The translations under genes and the position numbers were made by a program. This document shows, in pieces, positions 1-8,666 of a stretch of 64,000 bases of DNA (positions within the stretch are counted from its first letter, which is position 1; each line of letters starts with the position of its first letter). The stretch comes from an uncultured Clostridia bacterium. Lineage in GTDB: Bacteria > Bacillota > Clostridia > Christensenellales > UBA3700. The notes below the pieces were generated by a model. That model was not told where the DNA came from, searched no databases, and worked only from the letters and a program-made list of their open reading frames with translations. Location of the stretch: contig CAOKSY010000002.1 in NCBI GenBank assembly GCA_948471525.1, positions 62,001-126,000 of the forward strand. Reading direction: 5' to 3'.

Positions 1-18
1 ATTAAGGATATGATTTAA
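1..18 (+). CDS. rpmI: 3' end of ribosomal protein L35 gene (partial)
   Basis: Only the last five codons and the stop are present. They read I-K-D-M-I-stop, which fits the usual L35 C-terminus (R-I-K-x-M-L type), and the position directly before rplT is the standard infC-rpmI-rplT order. The identification rests on this context and five residues, so it is tentative. Confidence 0.4.
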   Translation: MKDMI

Positions 19-38
19 GTTTACGGAGGTACGATAAT

Positions 39-383
39 ATGAGAATTAAAAGAGGCGTAAACGCAGTAAAGAAGCGTAGAAAGATATTGAAATCGGCAAA
101 GGGATACTTCGGCGCGAAGTCAAAGCTGTACAGAGTAGCCCGTCAGGCTGTTATGAAGTCGCAGAATTATGCTTATGTGGGCAGAAAGCTCAAAAAGCGT
201 GATTTCAGATCTCTTTGGATAACCAGAATAAATGCTGCCGCTAGACTTAACGGACTCAATTACAGCAAATTTATGAGCGGACTCAAGAAGAACGGCATCG
301 ATCTCAACCGCAAGGTTTTGGCTGAAATAGCAGTCAACGATCCTGCTGCTTTCACCGCTTTGTGCGAAAAGGCAAAGGCTTAA
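39..383 (+). CDS. rplT: 50S ribosomal protein L20
   Basis: This is the 114-residue L20 protein, which binds 23S rRNA early in large-subunit assembly and in many bacteria represses its own operon. The sequence opens [17 protein letters not shown] and keeps the basic N-terminal arm and the conserved [14 protein letters not shown] block near residues 55-68. It is a few residues shorter than the usual 117-119. A strong GGAGGT ribosome site lies at 25-30, eight bases before the ATG. It is the last gene of its operon, as a hairpin terminator follows at 404. Confidence 0.98.
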   Translation: MRIKRGVNAVKKRRKILKSAKGYFGAKSKLYRVARQAVMKSQNYAYVGRKLKKRDFRSLWITRINAAARLNGLNYSKFMSGLKKNGIDLNRKVLAEIAVNDPAAFTALCEKAKA

Positions 384-403
384 TTTAGTTATAGAATTAT
401 ACT

Positions 404-430
404 GCGGCAGCCGTAAGGCTGCCGCTTTTT
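404..430 (+). terminator. Rho-independent terminator after rplT
   Basis: A perfect 9-bp GC-rich stem (GCGGCAGCC / GGCTGCCGC) with a GTAA loop is followed by five T residues. Confidence 0.95.
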
Positions 431-523
431 ATCTAAAAATTGAAAAAAACGTAATATTTTATTTTTCTTGAGAGATATTATTGAAAAAAAGTGTGCGATA
501 ATGTATTATGAATGAGAGGCATT

Positions 524-1282
524 ATGCAAGAGATCACTTCGATAAAAAATCCTAAGATACAGTATGTAAAAAAGTTGAGAGACAAGGCTTTTAGGAGAAG
601 CGAGCGCAGGCTTGTGGCGGAAGGCGCCAATTTGGTCTGCGATCTGCCTTCAGAAATTGAGGTCGACAGTATTTTTGTACTCAAAAGCAAGATCGATGAA
701 TATCGCGGGATATGGAGCAAATACGGCGAAGATAAGTTGATTGCCGTGGACGAAAAGGTGATCGGCGCTATCAGCGAAACCGTCAATCCAAGCGGTATAC
801 TTGCGGTGGTGAAATACGATCGATACGAGGGTAGTGTCGAGGGTAACGTCGTTATATTGGACGGCGTAAGCGATCCCGGAAATATGGGAACTATAATCCG
901 AACTTGTGCGGCTTGCGGTATAAAATATATACTCGCCGTAAATTGCGTCGATCATACGTCGCCAAAGGTCGTGAGATCGTCTATGAGCGGCATATTCAAG
1001 GTAAAAGTTAGAGAGTGCAATCACGACGAATTGTTTGAGTTGCTAGAGGGATACGGGATATATGCTCTCGATATGGGCGGCGAAAATTTATTCAAAACAG
1101 GTAATATAAATCGGCCGTTTGCGCTTGCAGTGGGCAGCGAAAGCAAAGGTTTGTCGGACAGACTTAAAAATGTGGCGAGGATAATCGCTTTGCCTATGAG
1201 CGGCGATATCGAATCGCTAAACGCGGCGGTAAGTCTTTCGGTCGCGCTGTACGAATTTGTCTATGGAAATAGACTTGCTTGA
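524..1282 (+). CDS. TrmH/SpoU-family RNA 2'-O-methyltransferase
   Basis: A 252-residue SPOUT methyltransferase, expected to methylate a ribose 2'-OH in rRNA or tRNA using S-adenosylmethionine. Residues 1-95 form the substrate-binding N-domain. The three SpoU motifs are visible: the D-P-G-N-M-G-T-I-I-R-T segment near 117-127, G-S-E-S-K-G-L-S at 204-211, and I-E-S-L-N-A-A-V-S-L near 229-238, which build the trefoil knot. An ATG at 512 is in frame, but GAGAGG at 514-519 is correctly spaced only for the ATG at 524. Bacillus YsgA sits in a comparable place after rplT. The exact RNA target cannot be told. Confidence 0.9.
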   Translation: MQEITSIKNPKIQYVKKLRDKAFRRSERRLVAEGANLVCDLPSEIEVDSIFVLKSKIDEYRGIWSKYGEDKLIAVDEKVIGAISETVNPSGILAVVKYDRYEGSVEGNVVILDGVSDPGNMGTIIRTCAACGIKYILAVNCVDHTSPKVVRSSMSGIFKVKVRECNHDELFELLEGYGIYALDMGGENLFKTGNINRPFALAVGSESKGLSDRLKNVARIIALPMSGDIESLNAAVSLSVALYEFVYGNRLA

Positions 1283-1331
1283 CAAAAAACAAAACTTTAT
1301 GTATTATTGAATTAAATAGGAGGATATTAAT

Positions 1332-1631
1332 ATGGCAGAAGATATCAAAAATCAAGAAGAATTGAATGACGACGAAATAATGGTGCTTGTCGACGACGAC
1401 GGACAGGAAGTGGAATTCCATCATATCGCGACGTTGGATTACAAGGACGAGTGGTATATCTATCTCCAGCCTTTGGATCTGGGCGAAATGGACGAGGATG
1501 AGATGCTTATATTCAAAATCGAGGCTGACGAAGAAGGCAACGATCTTTTTATGCCCGTTGAAGATGAAGATCTTTTGGACAAACTTTATGAAGAGTATCT
1601 CAAAGAATGCGATTTGCAAGACGGCGAGTAA
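1332..1631 (+). CDS. DUF1292 (YrzB-like) acidic protein
   Basis: A 99-residue, strongly acidic protein with the DUF1292 layout: a short N-terminus, then L-V-D-D-D-G-Q-E-V-E-F around residues 19-29, and later L-F-M-P-V-E-D-E-D followed by a terminal helix. Family members in Bacilli and Clostridia are small cytoplasmic proteins of unknown function, often next to yrrK/yrzL or secDF-region genes. AGGAGGAT at 1319-1326 gives a clear start. It is a single-gene unit, ending in a terminator at 1641. Confidence 0.8.
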   Translation: MAEDIKNQEELNDDEIMVLVDDDGQEVEFHHIATLDYKDEWYIYLQPLDLGEMDEDEMLIFKIEADEEGNDLFMPVEDEDLLDKLYEEYLKECDLQDGE

Positions 1632-1640
1632 TTTGAAAAA

Positions 1641-1664
1641 GGACCGATGCACGGTCCTTTTTTC
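1641..1664 (+). terminator. Rho-independent terminator after the DUF1292 gene
   Basis: The stem GGACCG / CGGTCC with a 4-base loop is preceded by A residues and followed by a run of T. Confidence 0.9.
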
Positions 1665-1788
1665 CTTTGCGATATGCAGGGGATCGAATAGTTATTTATA
1701 AAAGCGGGTTTTTATTTTGATTTTTAGTGAATAAATGACGCTCGATTAGGCAATTTTATATTTGCCGGTAAAAAAGCGGAAAATTTTA

Positions 1789-1817
1789 TTGACTTATTTT
1801 TATTATATATATATAAT
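1789..1817 (+). promoter_or_regulatory. Sigma-A promoter of secDF
   Basis: TTGACT (1789-1794), 17-bp spacer and a perfect TATAAT (1812-1817) lie 36 bp before the secD start. Confidence 0.85.
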
Positions 1818-1853
1818 AGATAATGACTAATAATTTAGGGAGGCAACAATAAG

Positions 1854-3278
1854 GTGAAAAAGTGGCAGTCAATCGTGATTTTGACAGTCTTGGCAATACT
1901 TATTGTATTCGGCTCGGTATTCGGATTTGTTTCATTGGATAAAGGCGAGTTGGGTATAAAGAATTATCATGCCTATGTCACGAAGATAAGTCTCGGTCTC
2001 GACCTCAGCGGCGGCGTATACGCGGTATACGGCATTGATAAATCCAATCTTACGGATGAGCAGAAAGAGAACCTTGGCGCATTGATAGAAGGTACGAGGG
2101 CAAGCCTTGAATCTTTGCTTTTCGGCAAAGGATATACGGAGGCTCAGGTCACTGTATCAAATGAAAAAATTCGTGTGGAAATTCCGGACGAAGACGATCC
2201 GGATAGAATATTCTCGCTTATAGGACGTCCGTCCAGCTTTGAGTTTAAAGAATACGTAGACGGCGCAGCCGGCGATCTTTCGCTCAACGATCCCAAGGGT
2301 AAAGTTAAACTTGAAAGTAAGTTTACCGGCAACGATATCGCAAATGCGGGCGTAAGCTATGACTCGGAAAGCGGCACTTATGTCGTAAGTCTTAACTTCA
2401 CTACGGCAGGTACGGAAAAGTTTTCTAAGGCGACGAGCGTTTTGGCGGGATCTAAACTTTCGATATGGATCAACAATGAATTCGTAATTGCGCCGAACGT
2501 CAATTCGGCTATATCTTCCAACTCGGCTTCAATTAGCGGTAATTATACTTACGATCAGGCATACGATCTTGCGGTAAGAATACAGTCGGGTTCCTTCCCG
2601 TTGGTATTGAAACTGGAGGAGAGCAACTCACTTACGGCTACGTTGGGTAGTTCGGCGATCAAGGCGGGTCTCATTTCCGGTATTGTAGGTCTCGTGCTTA
2701 TATTTGTGTATTTGATAGCAATGTACAGACTTATGGGCGTAGCGGCAAGCCTCTCGCTGTGGTTCTATTCGCTCACATATCTGTTCTTCCTTGCAATATT
2801 CCCATGGGTACAGTTGACGCTTTCCGGTATAGCCGGAGTACTGCTGTCTATAGGTATGGCGGTAGATGCAAACGTTATAATATTCGAACGTATAAAAGAA
2901 GAATATTCCAACGGTAAGAATATGCGTTCGTCCATCAAGACAGGCTTTAAGCGTTCGCTAGGAGCGATATTGGACGGTAATATTACTACTATCATAGGCG
3001 CGTTAGTGCTTATAATTGTCGGCGCGTCAACAATAAAGAGTTTCGGTATAACGCTTTTGATAGGTCTATTGCTGTCGCTTGCGGCTTCTTTGTTGCTGAT
3101 GAGAGTTATACTTTCCTGCATACTTGTGTTTAATAACGAAAGCGGCGCAAGACTGTTCGGACTTAAGAGAGTTCAAGCAGAAGAGGACGTCGAGAATGAC
3201 GGCGAGTCTTCTGAAGAGGATAATGCTTCTTCTTTATTGAAGAAGAAATATGCGAATAGAGGAGGTGCAAGGAGATGA
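1854..3278 (+). CDS. secD: Protein translocase subunit SecD
   Basis: SecD (474 aa) works with SecF on the outer side of the SecYEG channel and uses the proton or sodium gradient to pull secreted proteins across the membrane. One membrane segment is at residues 5-27, the D-L-S-G-G-V-Y motif near 50-56 matches the family D-L-R-G-G pattern, an extracellular P1 region follows, and five membrane helices fill about 265-425, including D-A-N-V-I-I-F-E-R-I near 338. The tail after 430 is acidic then basic. The start is GTG at 1854 with GGGAGGC at 1838-1844. It overlaps secF by four bases (ATGA), so the two are co-translated. Confidence 0.96.
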   Translation: MKKWQSIVILTVLAILIVFGSVFGFVSLDKGELGIKNYHAYVTKISLGLDLSGGVYAVYGIDKSNLTDEQKENLGALIEGTRASLESLLFGKGYTEAQVTVSNEKIRVEIPDEDDPDRIFSLIGRPSSFEFKEYVDGAAGDLSLNDPKGKVKLESKFTGNDIANAGVSYDSESGTYVVSLNFTTAGTEKFSKATSVLAGSKLSIWINNEFVIAPNVNSAISSNSASISGNYTYDQAYDLAVRIQSGSFPLVLKLEESNSLTATLGSSAIKAGLISGIVGLVLIFVYLIAMYRLMGVAASLSLWFYSLTYLFFLAIFPWVQLTLSGIAGVLLSIGMAVDANVIIFERIKEEYSNGKNMRSSIKTGFKRSLGAILDGNITTIIGALVLIIVGASTIKSFGITLLIGLLLSLAASLLLMRVILSCILVFNNESGARLFGLKRVQAEEDVENDGESSEEDNASSLLKKKYANRGGARR

Positions 3279-4390
3279 AAAAGTTGGAAAACTTGAAGAT
3301 CGTCGAAAAGCACGGAATATGGGCGATCGCTCCCGTTATAATATTTTTGGTTGCGGTCATCGTATTCACTTCTTTTGCAGTTACCAATAAAGATCTGTCT
3401 AAAGGAATGAATATCGGTATAGACTTTGCCGGAGGTTCGATATTGACGGTAGAACTCGGATCGGATATATTGAACGATAATGATAAATATAACGAAAATT
3501 ATAAGTATATAGAAAGCGTGCTGACAAGCGAAGAGATCGCAAATCAGATAGTCGCGATAGCAAAAGAGGAGTTCGGTATAGAAATCTCTGCAAGTGCGGC
3601 GGTTGCTTCTATAAGTTACGTTCAGACGTCCGGTAGCGACGCAGATATGTCGTTGGTCATTAAATACGATAATATATCGTCTACTTTCGATACGAAGGCA
3701 AACGATTTGACCAATAGAAGAAACGAGATATTGAGGGCGCAACTTACCGAGCATTATGAAGAAAGCGGCGTGACGGTAAGCACTTCTTATATAGGAGCGA
3801 CTGCGTCGTTGGCTTTGATCAAGACTGCGTTGAAAGCGGTAGGTATTACGATACTTCTTATTCTTATATATATAATGTTTAGATTTGAAATTTGGAGCGG
3901 TATATCGGCTATTGTTGCGCTAATACATGACGTGGCGATAATGGTATTCTTGGTAATAATCTTCAGAATTCAGATCAACAGCGCTTTTATTGCTGCGATC
4001 ATAACAATCGTATCTTATTCGATAAACAATACGATCGTCGTATTTGACAGAGTAAGAGAAAACAGAAAGAAAGCTATTGCAGAGGACAAGAGAAGCGTGA
4101 TAGATAACAATAAGATCGTCAACGAGTCGATCGTTCAGACCTTGACGAGATCGATCAATTCAACTATTACGACAATGATCGCCATCACGTTGTTTGCGAT
4201 AATCGGTACAGCTTCTGTAAGAGAATTTGCTTTGCCGGTAATATTCGGACTGTTGGCAGGTTTCTATTCGTCATTGGTTATTGCTCCTTCGCTTTACTGC
4301 TTGATGAAAAACTCGGTAGATAAGAGGAAGAACGTAAAGAAAGGTATCGTTAAAAACGATAAACCTAAATATGCGGGAGCAAAAAACTAA
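3275..4390 (+). CDS. secF: Protein translocase subunit SecF
   Basis: SecF (371 aa) is the partner of SecD. Signature segments are G-I-D-F-A-G-G-S near residue 48, a short extracellular P1-like part, and the C-terminal five-helix block with N-N-T-I-V-V-F-D-R-V-R-E-N near 250. AGGAGGTGCAAGGAG in the end of secD gives the ribosome site. secD and secF are separate genes here, unlike the fused Bacillus SecDF. Transcription probably ends at the hairpin at 4467. Confidence 0.96.
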   Translation: MKKLENLKIVEKHGIWAIAPVIIFLVAVIVFTSFAVTNKDLSKGMNIGIDFAGGSILTVELGSDILNDNDKYNENYKYIESVLTSEEIANQIVAIAKEEFGIEISASAAVASISYVQTSGSDADMSLVIKYDNISSTFDTKANDLTNRRNEILRAQLTEHYEESGVTVSTSYIGATASLALIKTALKAVGITILLILIYIMFRFEIWSGISAIVALIHDVAIMVFLVIIFRIQINSAFIAAIITIVSYSINNTIVVFDRVRENRKKAIAEDKRSVIDNNKIVNESIVQTLTRSINSTITTMIAITLFAIIGTASVREFALPVIFGLLAGFYSSLVIAPSLYCLMKNSVDKRKNVKKGIVKNDKPKYAGAKN

Positions 4391-4466
4391 TATTAATTTG
4401 AAGCCAAATGAATCGTGAATGATTCAAAAGTGGATAATAAAATTTAATAAGTTTATTAATTTGAGA

Positions 4467-4500
4467 ATGAGTTCGATATTGTATCGGGCTCATTTCTTGT
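4467..4500 (+). terminator. Hairpin/terminator after secF, repeat copy 1
   Basis: A 13-bp stem (AATGAGTTCGATA / TATCGGGCTCATT, with G-U pairs) around a TTG loop is followed by a short T-rich stretch. The 16 bases AATTTGAGAATGAGTT at 4459-4474 recur exactly at 6195-6210 on the far side of the ABC transporter islet. Confidence 0.7.
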
Positions 4501-4540
4501 ATAATAATATTTAATTATTATCATTTTATGTTATTAATTA

Positions 4541-4569
4541 TTGACTTTTATCTATATTTGAATTATAAT
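4541..4569 (+). promoter_or_regulatory. Sigma-A promoter of the ABC transporter islet
   Basis: TTGACT (4541-4546), 17-bp spacer and TATAAT (4564-4569). The promoter looks intact even though the genes behind it are partly decayed. Confidence 0.85.
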
Positions 4570-4598
4570 TAAGATAATAATAGGGTAGATAGTTTTGT

Positions 4599-5267
4599 AT
4601 GATAGAAATTAAGAATATTACAAAAAAATATGGTAATGCTAATAGTTTAGTAATAGCACTTGATAATGTAAATTTGGTAATTGAATCAGGTACGTTTGTT
4701 GGGATAATAGGAGAATCGGGAAGCGGGAAAAGTACGTTATTGAATTTGATTGGTGCTTTAGATATGCCATCGGACGGAAGTATTTTTTTAGATGATATTG
4801 ATATTACTAAATTTAATGAAAATCAAGCTGCTGAATATCGTCGTAATAATTTGGGCTTTGTATTTCAAAATTTTTATTTGGAACAAGATTTTAATGTGTT
4901 AACGAATGTGGAAATACCGTTAATGATTCAAGGTATTGAAAAGAAAAAGCGGTCAGAGATTGCCAAAAATACACTCCAATCGTTAGGACTTGAAGACAAG
5001 ATTTATTGTAGAATTGACGAGTTGTCTACAGGACAGTTGCAAAGAGTGTGTATAGCAAGAGCGCTTGTAAATAATCCAAAACTGATTTTGGCGGATGAAC
5101 CTACAGGCAATCTTGACACAAAAAACGGCAGAGCGGTTATGGAACTTTTTAAGGCTTTAACTGAAAAAGAAATCACCGTTATAGTAGTAACTCATAATAT
5201 CGAACAAGCAAAGCTTTGTGATAAAATCATTTGCTTGTCGGACGGCAAGGTAGTAAGTATAGAATAA
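4599..5267 (+). CDS. ABC transporter ATP-binding protein (MacB/BceA-like class)
   Basis: A complete 222-residue ABC ATPase. Walker A is G-E-S-G-S-G-K-S near residues 38-45, the signature is L-S-T-G-Q-L-Q-R near 141, and Walker B is L-I-L-A-D-E-P followed by T-G-N-L-D, the style seen in LolD/MacB/BceA-type ATPases that pair with FtsX-like permeases for export of peptides or lipids. Codon use is more AT-rich (many AAT, TTA, ATT) than in secDF and recJ, suggesting a different origin. Only a weak ribosome site (AGGG about 4582) is seen. The permease that should partner it is truncated just downstream, so the transporter is probably not functional. Confidence 0.85.
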   Translation: MIEIKNITKKYGNANSLVIALDNVNLVIESGTFVGIIGESGSGKSTLLNLIGALDMPSDGSIFLDDIDITKFNENQAAEYRRNNLGFVFQNFYLEQDFNVLTNVEIPLMIQGIEKKKRSEIAKNTLQSLGLEDKIYCRIDELSTGQLQRVCIARALVNNPKLILADEPTGNLDTKNGRAVMELFKALTEKEITVIVVTHNIEQAKLCDKIICLSDGKVVSIE

Positions 5268-5533
5268 TGAAGTTTGTAGATGCATTTGAACTTGGAATAA
5301 GGGATATCAAAAAGCATAAGATGAGATTTTGTTTCAATATTTTGTCAATTGTCATCATACTATTGGTTATATCAATTCTTATGAGTTTTGCCTTAACGCT
5401 TAATGCAATTATTCAAGAAGATATGAGACATCATTTAATCGAGAATGAAAATTCAATAACAGTTTTCTTAGGTATGAGAATGAAAAGGAATTTGCTGATA
5501 TACCTGGAGATAATGGAAAGTCTGGATATATGA
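5267..5533 (+). pseudogene. Truncated FtsX/MacB-type permease, N-terminal fragment
   Basis: The ATG overlaps the ATPase stop (TAATG), the usual coupling of ATPase and permease genes. The 88 codons give a short amphipathic lead (F-E-L-G-I-R-D-I-K-K-H-K-M-R) and one membrane segment (residues about 25-47), exactly how FtsX-like permeases begin. The expected large extracellular domain and three C-terminal helices are missing. From about codon 60 the sequence becomes unrelated and the reading frame of the next ORF takes over, which indicates a deletion or recombination junction near 5449-5530. Confidence 0.75.
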
Positions 5534-6084
5534 AAGGAACAATAGTCGTTGTACAGGCTCCAGTATATGATAAATATAATAATCAAGGTAAATTTGTTGC
5601 ACATGGATTTGAATGTGCATTCACAATGAGTTGGAAAAAAGATCCGGTATACACAATGAAAGATTATTTTACATTTTGTGCAGATAATGGTGCTTATATA
5701 GAAGATGATGTTGAATGTGAGTTAATTGCAGATGTACGTTCTGAGAGCCCAACAATTGGTATATAGAGATATACATATAAGAAAAAGGCAGATTTAGCTT
5801 ATAAAACATCTGGTTGGCCTATATTCTATTTTAATCTTTTTAATGATGTTTACACGTCAAATTCTAGCATAGATTATTACAATTATAGGGTATCAGCAAG
5901 AGCAAAAATATTTAGTAATAATAATTTTCTAATTAGAATGTGTTATGCTCATAAACAATTAGTGGGTGGAGATTTAAAACCAACAATATCAATATCTACA
6001 ACAGGTCCATCTATCTCATTTTCAGGTACTTCTCATAGAGAATATCAAAGTCCGAATTTTGATGTTGGATATGTTCCGAATTAA
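5449..6084 (+). pseudogene. Remnant of an unrecognised secreted-type protein with an in-frame stop
   Basis: In the frame of an ATG at 5530 the sequence stays open from 5449 to 6084 apart from one TAG at 5764-5766. The upstream half reads on past the ATG (E-F-A-D-I-P-G-D-N-G-K-S-G-Y), so that ATG is not a natural start. The product, about 210 residues, is rich in Tyr, Asn, Ser and Thr, lacks membrane helices, and ends D-V-G-Y-V-P-N-stop, as in a beta-rich extracellular protein. I do not recognise the family. No signal peptide remains because the 5' part is lost at the junction with the permease fragment. Confidence 0.55.
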
Positions 6085-6202
6085 ATTTACAACTTGTTTT
6101 CATACAATTGGCAAAAAATATTGTTAAACATATGTAGAAGATAATAGTAAACCCAAATAAGAAAGTTGTTTTTTTAAAGTAAAATGCAAATTTAAATTTG
6201 AG

Positions 6203-6231
6203 AATGAGTTTGGTATTGAGCCAAGCTCATT
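6203..6231 (+). repeat. Hairpin repeat copy 2, downstream border of the islet
   Basis: This 12-bp stem resembles the hairpin after secF: the outer part AATGAG / CTCATT is the same, while inner pairs differ but still match each other. It is preceded by the exact 16-base repeat AATTTGAGAATGAGTT at 6195-6210. Confidence 0.65.
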
Positions 6232-6316
6232 CATTAAAAAGTGTCGTCTCTCGTTATGTCCAGCTTTTACGTGGATTTCAGATCAAATTCGTTTTTCATT
6301 TAATGATTTTAAATTA

Positions 6317-6345
6317 TTGAGATTATCGAATTATTATTATATAAT
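6317..6345 (+). promoter_or_regulatory. Sigma-A promoter of the recJ operon
   Basis: TTGAGA (6317-6322), 17-bp spacer and TATAAT (6340-6345). Apart from this promoter and the hairpin repeat, nothing else was recognised between 6085 and 6377. Confidence 0.8.
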
Positions 6346-6377
6346 ATATATAATAAGAAGTTTATTTAAGGAGAGGT

Positions 6378-8666
6378 ATGGACAGTATTCAGGCGGGATT
6401 ATTGGCAAAAGAATTTGCGGTGGATAGAAAGCTGATAGAAGTACTTATACAGAGAGGCTATGATACGCGTGAAAAAATGTCCGCCTTTTTATATCCGTCT
6501 TTTGACGATTTGACAGATGCGCATAAATATGTCGGTTACGACGCGGCTGTGGAGCGCATCAAGCAAGCTATCGACAGCGGCGAGAAGGTGCTTATATACG
6601 GCGATTATGATTGCGACGGCGTATGCGGAACGTCGATTTTGTATAATTTTCTAAAATCCAAAGGGGTTGACGCAAATTGCTTTTTGCCGAATAGACATAC
6701 CGATGGATACGGACTGTCGATAGAGACTTTGGAAAAACTTGCCGAAGAGCATTTGAGCGACCTTTTGATCACTGTAGATTGCGGTATTACCGCGGTGGAA
6801 GAAGTTGAGTATGCTCGAGAGGTATTGGGATTTGACGTTATTATCACCGATCATCACGAGCAAGGAGAAGTATTGCCCGACTGTCTTATTTTCAATCCGA
6901 AACTGTCGGGAGAAGACTGCTATCGGGAACTTTGCGGCGCGGGAGTCGCGCTCAGACTTGTCGAGGGACTTGGCGGTATCGAAGAGATGAAAAAATATCT
7001 CGATATAGCCGCGATAGCAACGGTCGCGGACGTGGTTCCGCTCACTTACGACAATAGAATTATCGCGTATTACGGATTGAAAGTTATCAATTCTTTCAAT
7101 GCCCGACGGGGTATTAAGATGCTGGTAAAAAGTTGCGTAGAAGGTGAAGTTTCGTCTTATGATATAGCGTTTAAAATAGCGCCGAGAATAAATTCGCTGG
7201 GCAGACTGAGCGACGCAAACGCCGTATTGGATCTTTTCTGTACAGACGATAATTTTTTGTTGGAGAATATAGTAAAAGAACTGAACGACAGCAATTCCAA
7301 ACGAATGGAATTGACCAACGATCTTACCGATTATTGCATGGAAATTATCAGGAACTATGATTTTGACGAAAAGCCTGCGATAGTTTTGAGCAACGCATAT
7401 TGGGACGACGGCATAATAGGTATTGTCGCATCGAGAATAACTGAGACGTTCAACAGACCTACTATCCTTATCACAAAGAGCGGAGAAGTTTTTAGAGGGA
7501 GCGGAAGAAGTATTAAAGGCATAAATATACATAAATACGTATCTCAATGCGAGGATCTGTTGATAAAGTTCGGCGGACACGCTATGGCGTGCGGTCTGTC
7601 TTTGAAAAAAGAAAATATCGACGCTTTTTCGGACAGGTTAAATCAATTAATATTGGCTGACTATCCGATGAGTTATTTCATACCTCATAAAAGATACGAT
7701 ATCGATATGTCTGAAATTGACAGCTCATTGGATATGGCTCGCGGATTGAAGATGTTGGAACCGTTCGGCGAAGGAAATCCTTCGATAAAATTTAAGGAAA
7801 GCATATCATCTAAGGATTTTCGGCAAATGGGTGTCACTCAACATATCGTATGCCGAGAAAACGACAAAGAAACTGTCTTTTTCGGAGGACTGAAATATAG
7901 AGAATTTTTATCGCAAAGCGAGAAGAAAGATATTTACTGTTCTTTGACTTTGCAGTCATACAGGGATAGAGTTTTTGCGCAGGCGAAAGTTCAATCTATC
8001 GAATGCAAGACTGCGGAAGAGCAAGGCGACTATATGCCGTATCTTATGACTGGATTTTTCGGCGGAGAAAAATACGGCGAAGATATAGGCTTGGACGAGG
8101 CGATAAGTATGTCGAACAAGGAGTTTTCAACGTGCTTTGTATGCTATGATATCGACACATATAATGATTTTTGCGCAAAAATCAAAGGGGCGGGGAAAGC
8201 CGTCGAGGTCGAAAACCGTTGTTCCGCAAATTATGCGCCTTTGACAAAAATCATATTTGCGCCGCTATCCGTCAAGGAATTGGGATTTTATAAAAATATA
8301 GTTCTGCTTGACGAACCTTTGGGATACAATATTTTTAAAAAATCGTTGTCTAAACATACAAAACTGTACTGTCTCGGAAATAACGGTATTATCAAAAAAC
8401 TGAGCACATTTTTACCCGATTATACAAAGTTATCTAAGATATTTGTCGTCATACGCGATACTCTTAAGACGAGAGATATATACGGTATATCCGATTTATA
8501 TTACGCTATTGCAAAAATTACGGATTTGGAGTATAATGAATTCGTACTATCGGCGGTAGTGCTTGCGGATCTCGGGATATTAAAGATGTCGGGCAAGTTG
8601 TATATAGATACCGCGGTGAAGACGAAATTGAGCGAAAGCAGGATATATAAGTTGATAGAGGGCTGA
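6378..8666 (+). CDS. recJ: Single-stranded-DNA-specific exonuclease RecJ
   Basis: RecJ degrades single-stranded DNA 5' to 3' in recombination and mismatch repair. The 762-residue protein carries the DHH phosphoesterase motifs: Y-G-D-Y-D-C-D-G-V near residue 74, the D-H-H triad near 157, and G-G-H-A-M-A-C-G near 399 (DHHA1). An OB-like domain follows, then a C-terminal extension of about 200 residues typical of Gram-positive RecJ. AAGGAGAGGT ends just before the ATG. It is the first gene of a packed operon with relA, dtd, an MBL hydrolase and hemZ. Confidence 0.95.
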   Translation: MDSIQAGLLAKEFAVDRKLIEVLIQRGYDTREKMSAFLYPSFDDLTDAHKYVGYDAAVERIKQAIDSGEKVLIYGDYDCDGVCGTSILYNFLKSKGVDANCFLPNRHTDGYGLSIETLEKLAEEHLSDLLITVDCGITAVEEVEYAREVLGFDVIITDHHEQGEVLPDCLIFNPKLSGEDCYRELCGAGVALRLVEGLGGIEEMKKYLDIAAIATVADVVPLTYDNRIIAYYGLKVINSFNARRGIKMLVKSCVEGEVSSYDIAFKIAPRINSLGRLSDANAVLDLFCTDDNFLLENIVKELNDSNSKRMELTNDLTDYCMEIIRNYDFDEKPAIVLSNAYWDDGIIGIVASRITETFNRPTILITKSGEVFRGSGRSIKGINIHKYVSQCEDLLIKFGGHAMACGLSLKKENIDAFSDRLNQLILADYPMSYFIPHKRYDIDMSEIDSSLDMARGLKMLEPFGEGNPSIKFKESISSKDFRQMGVTQHIVCRENDKETVFFGGLKYREFLSQSEKKDIYCSLTLQSYRDRVFAQAKVQSIECKTAEEQGDYMPYLMTGFFGGEKYGEDIGLDEAISMSNKEFSTCFVCYDIDTYNDFCAKIKGAGKAVEVENRCSANYAPLTKIIFAPLSVKELGFYKNIVLLDEPLGYNIFKKSLSKHTKLYCLGNNGIIKKLSTFLPDYTKLSKIFVVIRDTLKTRDIYGISDLYYAIAKITDLEYNEFVLSAVVLADLGILKMSGKLYIDTAVKTKLSESRIYKLIEG

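Noticed and set aside
5764..5766. In-frame TAG read as a recoded codon (for example pyrrolysine)
   Set aside because: The same ORF has lost its 5' end and is joined out of frame to another gene; decay is the simpler explanation, and no recoding gene is in the window.
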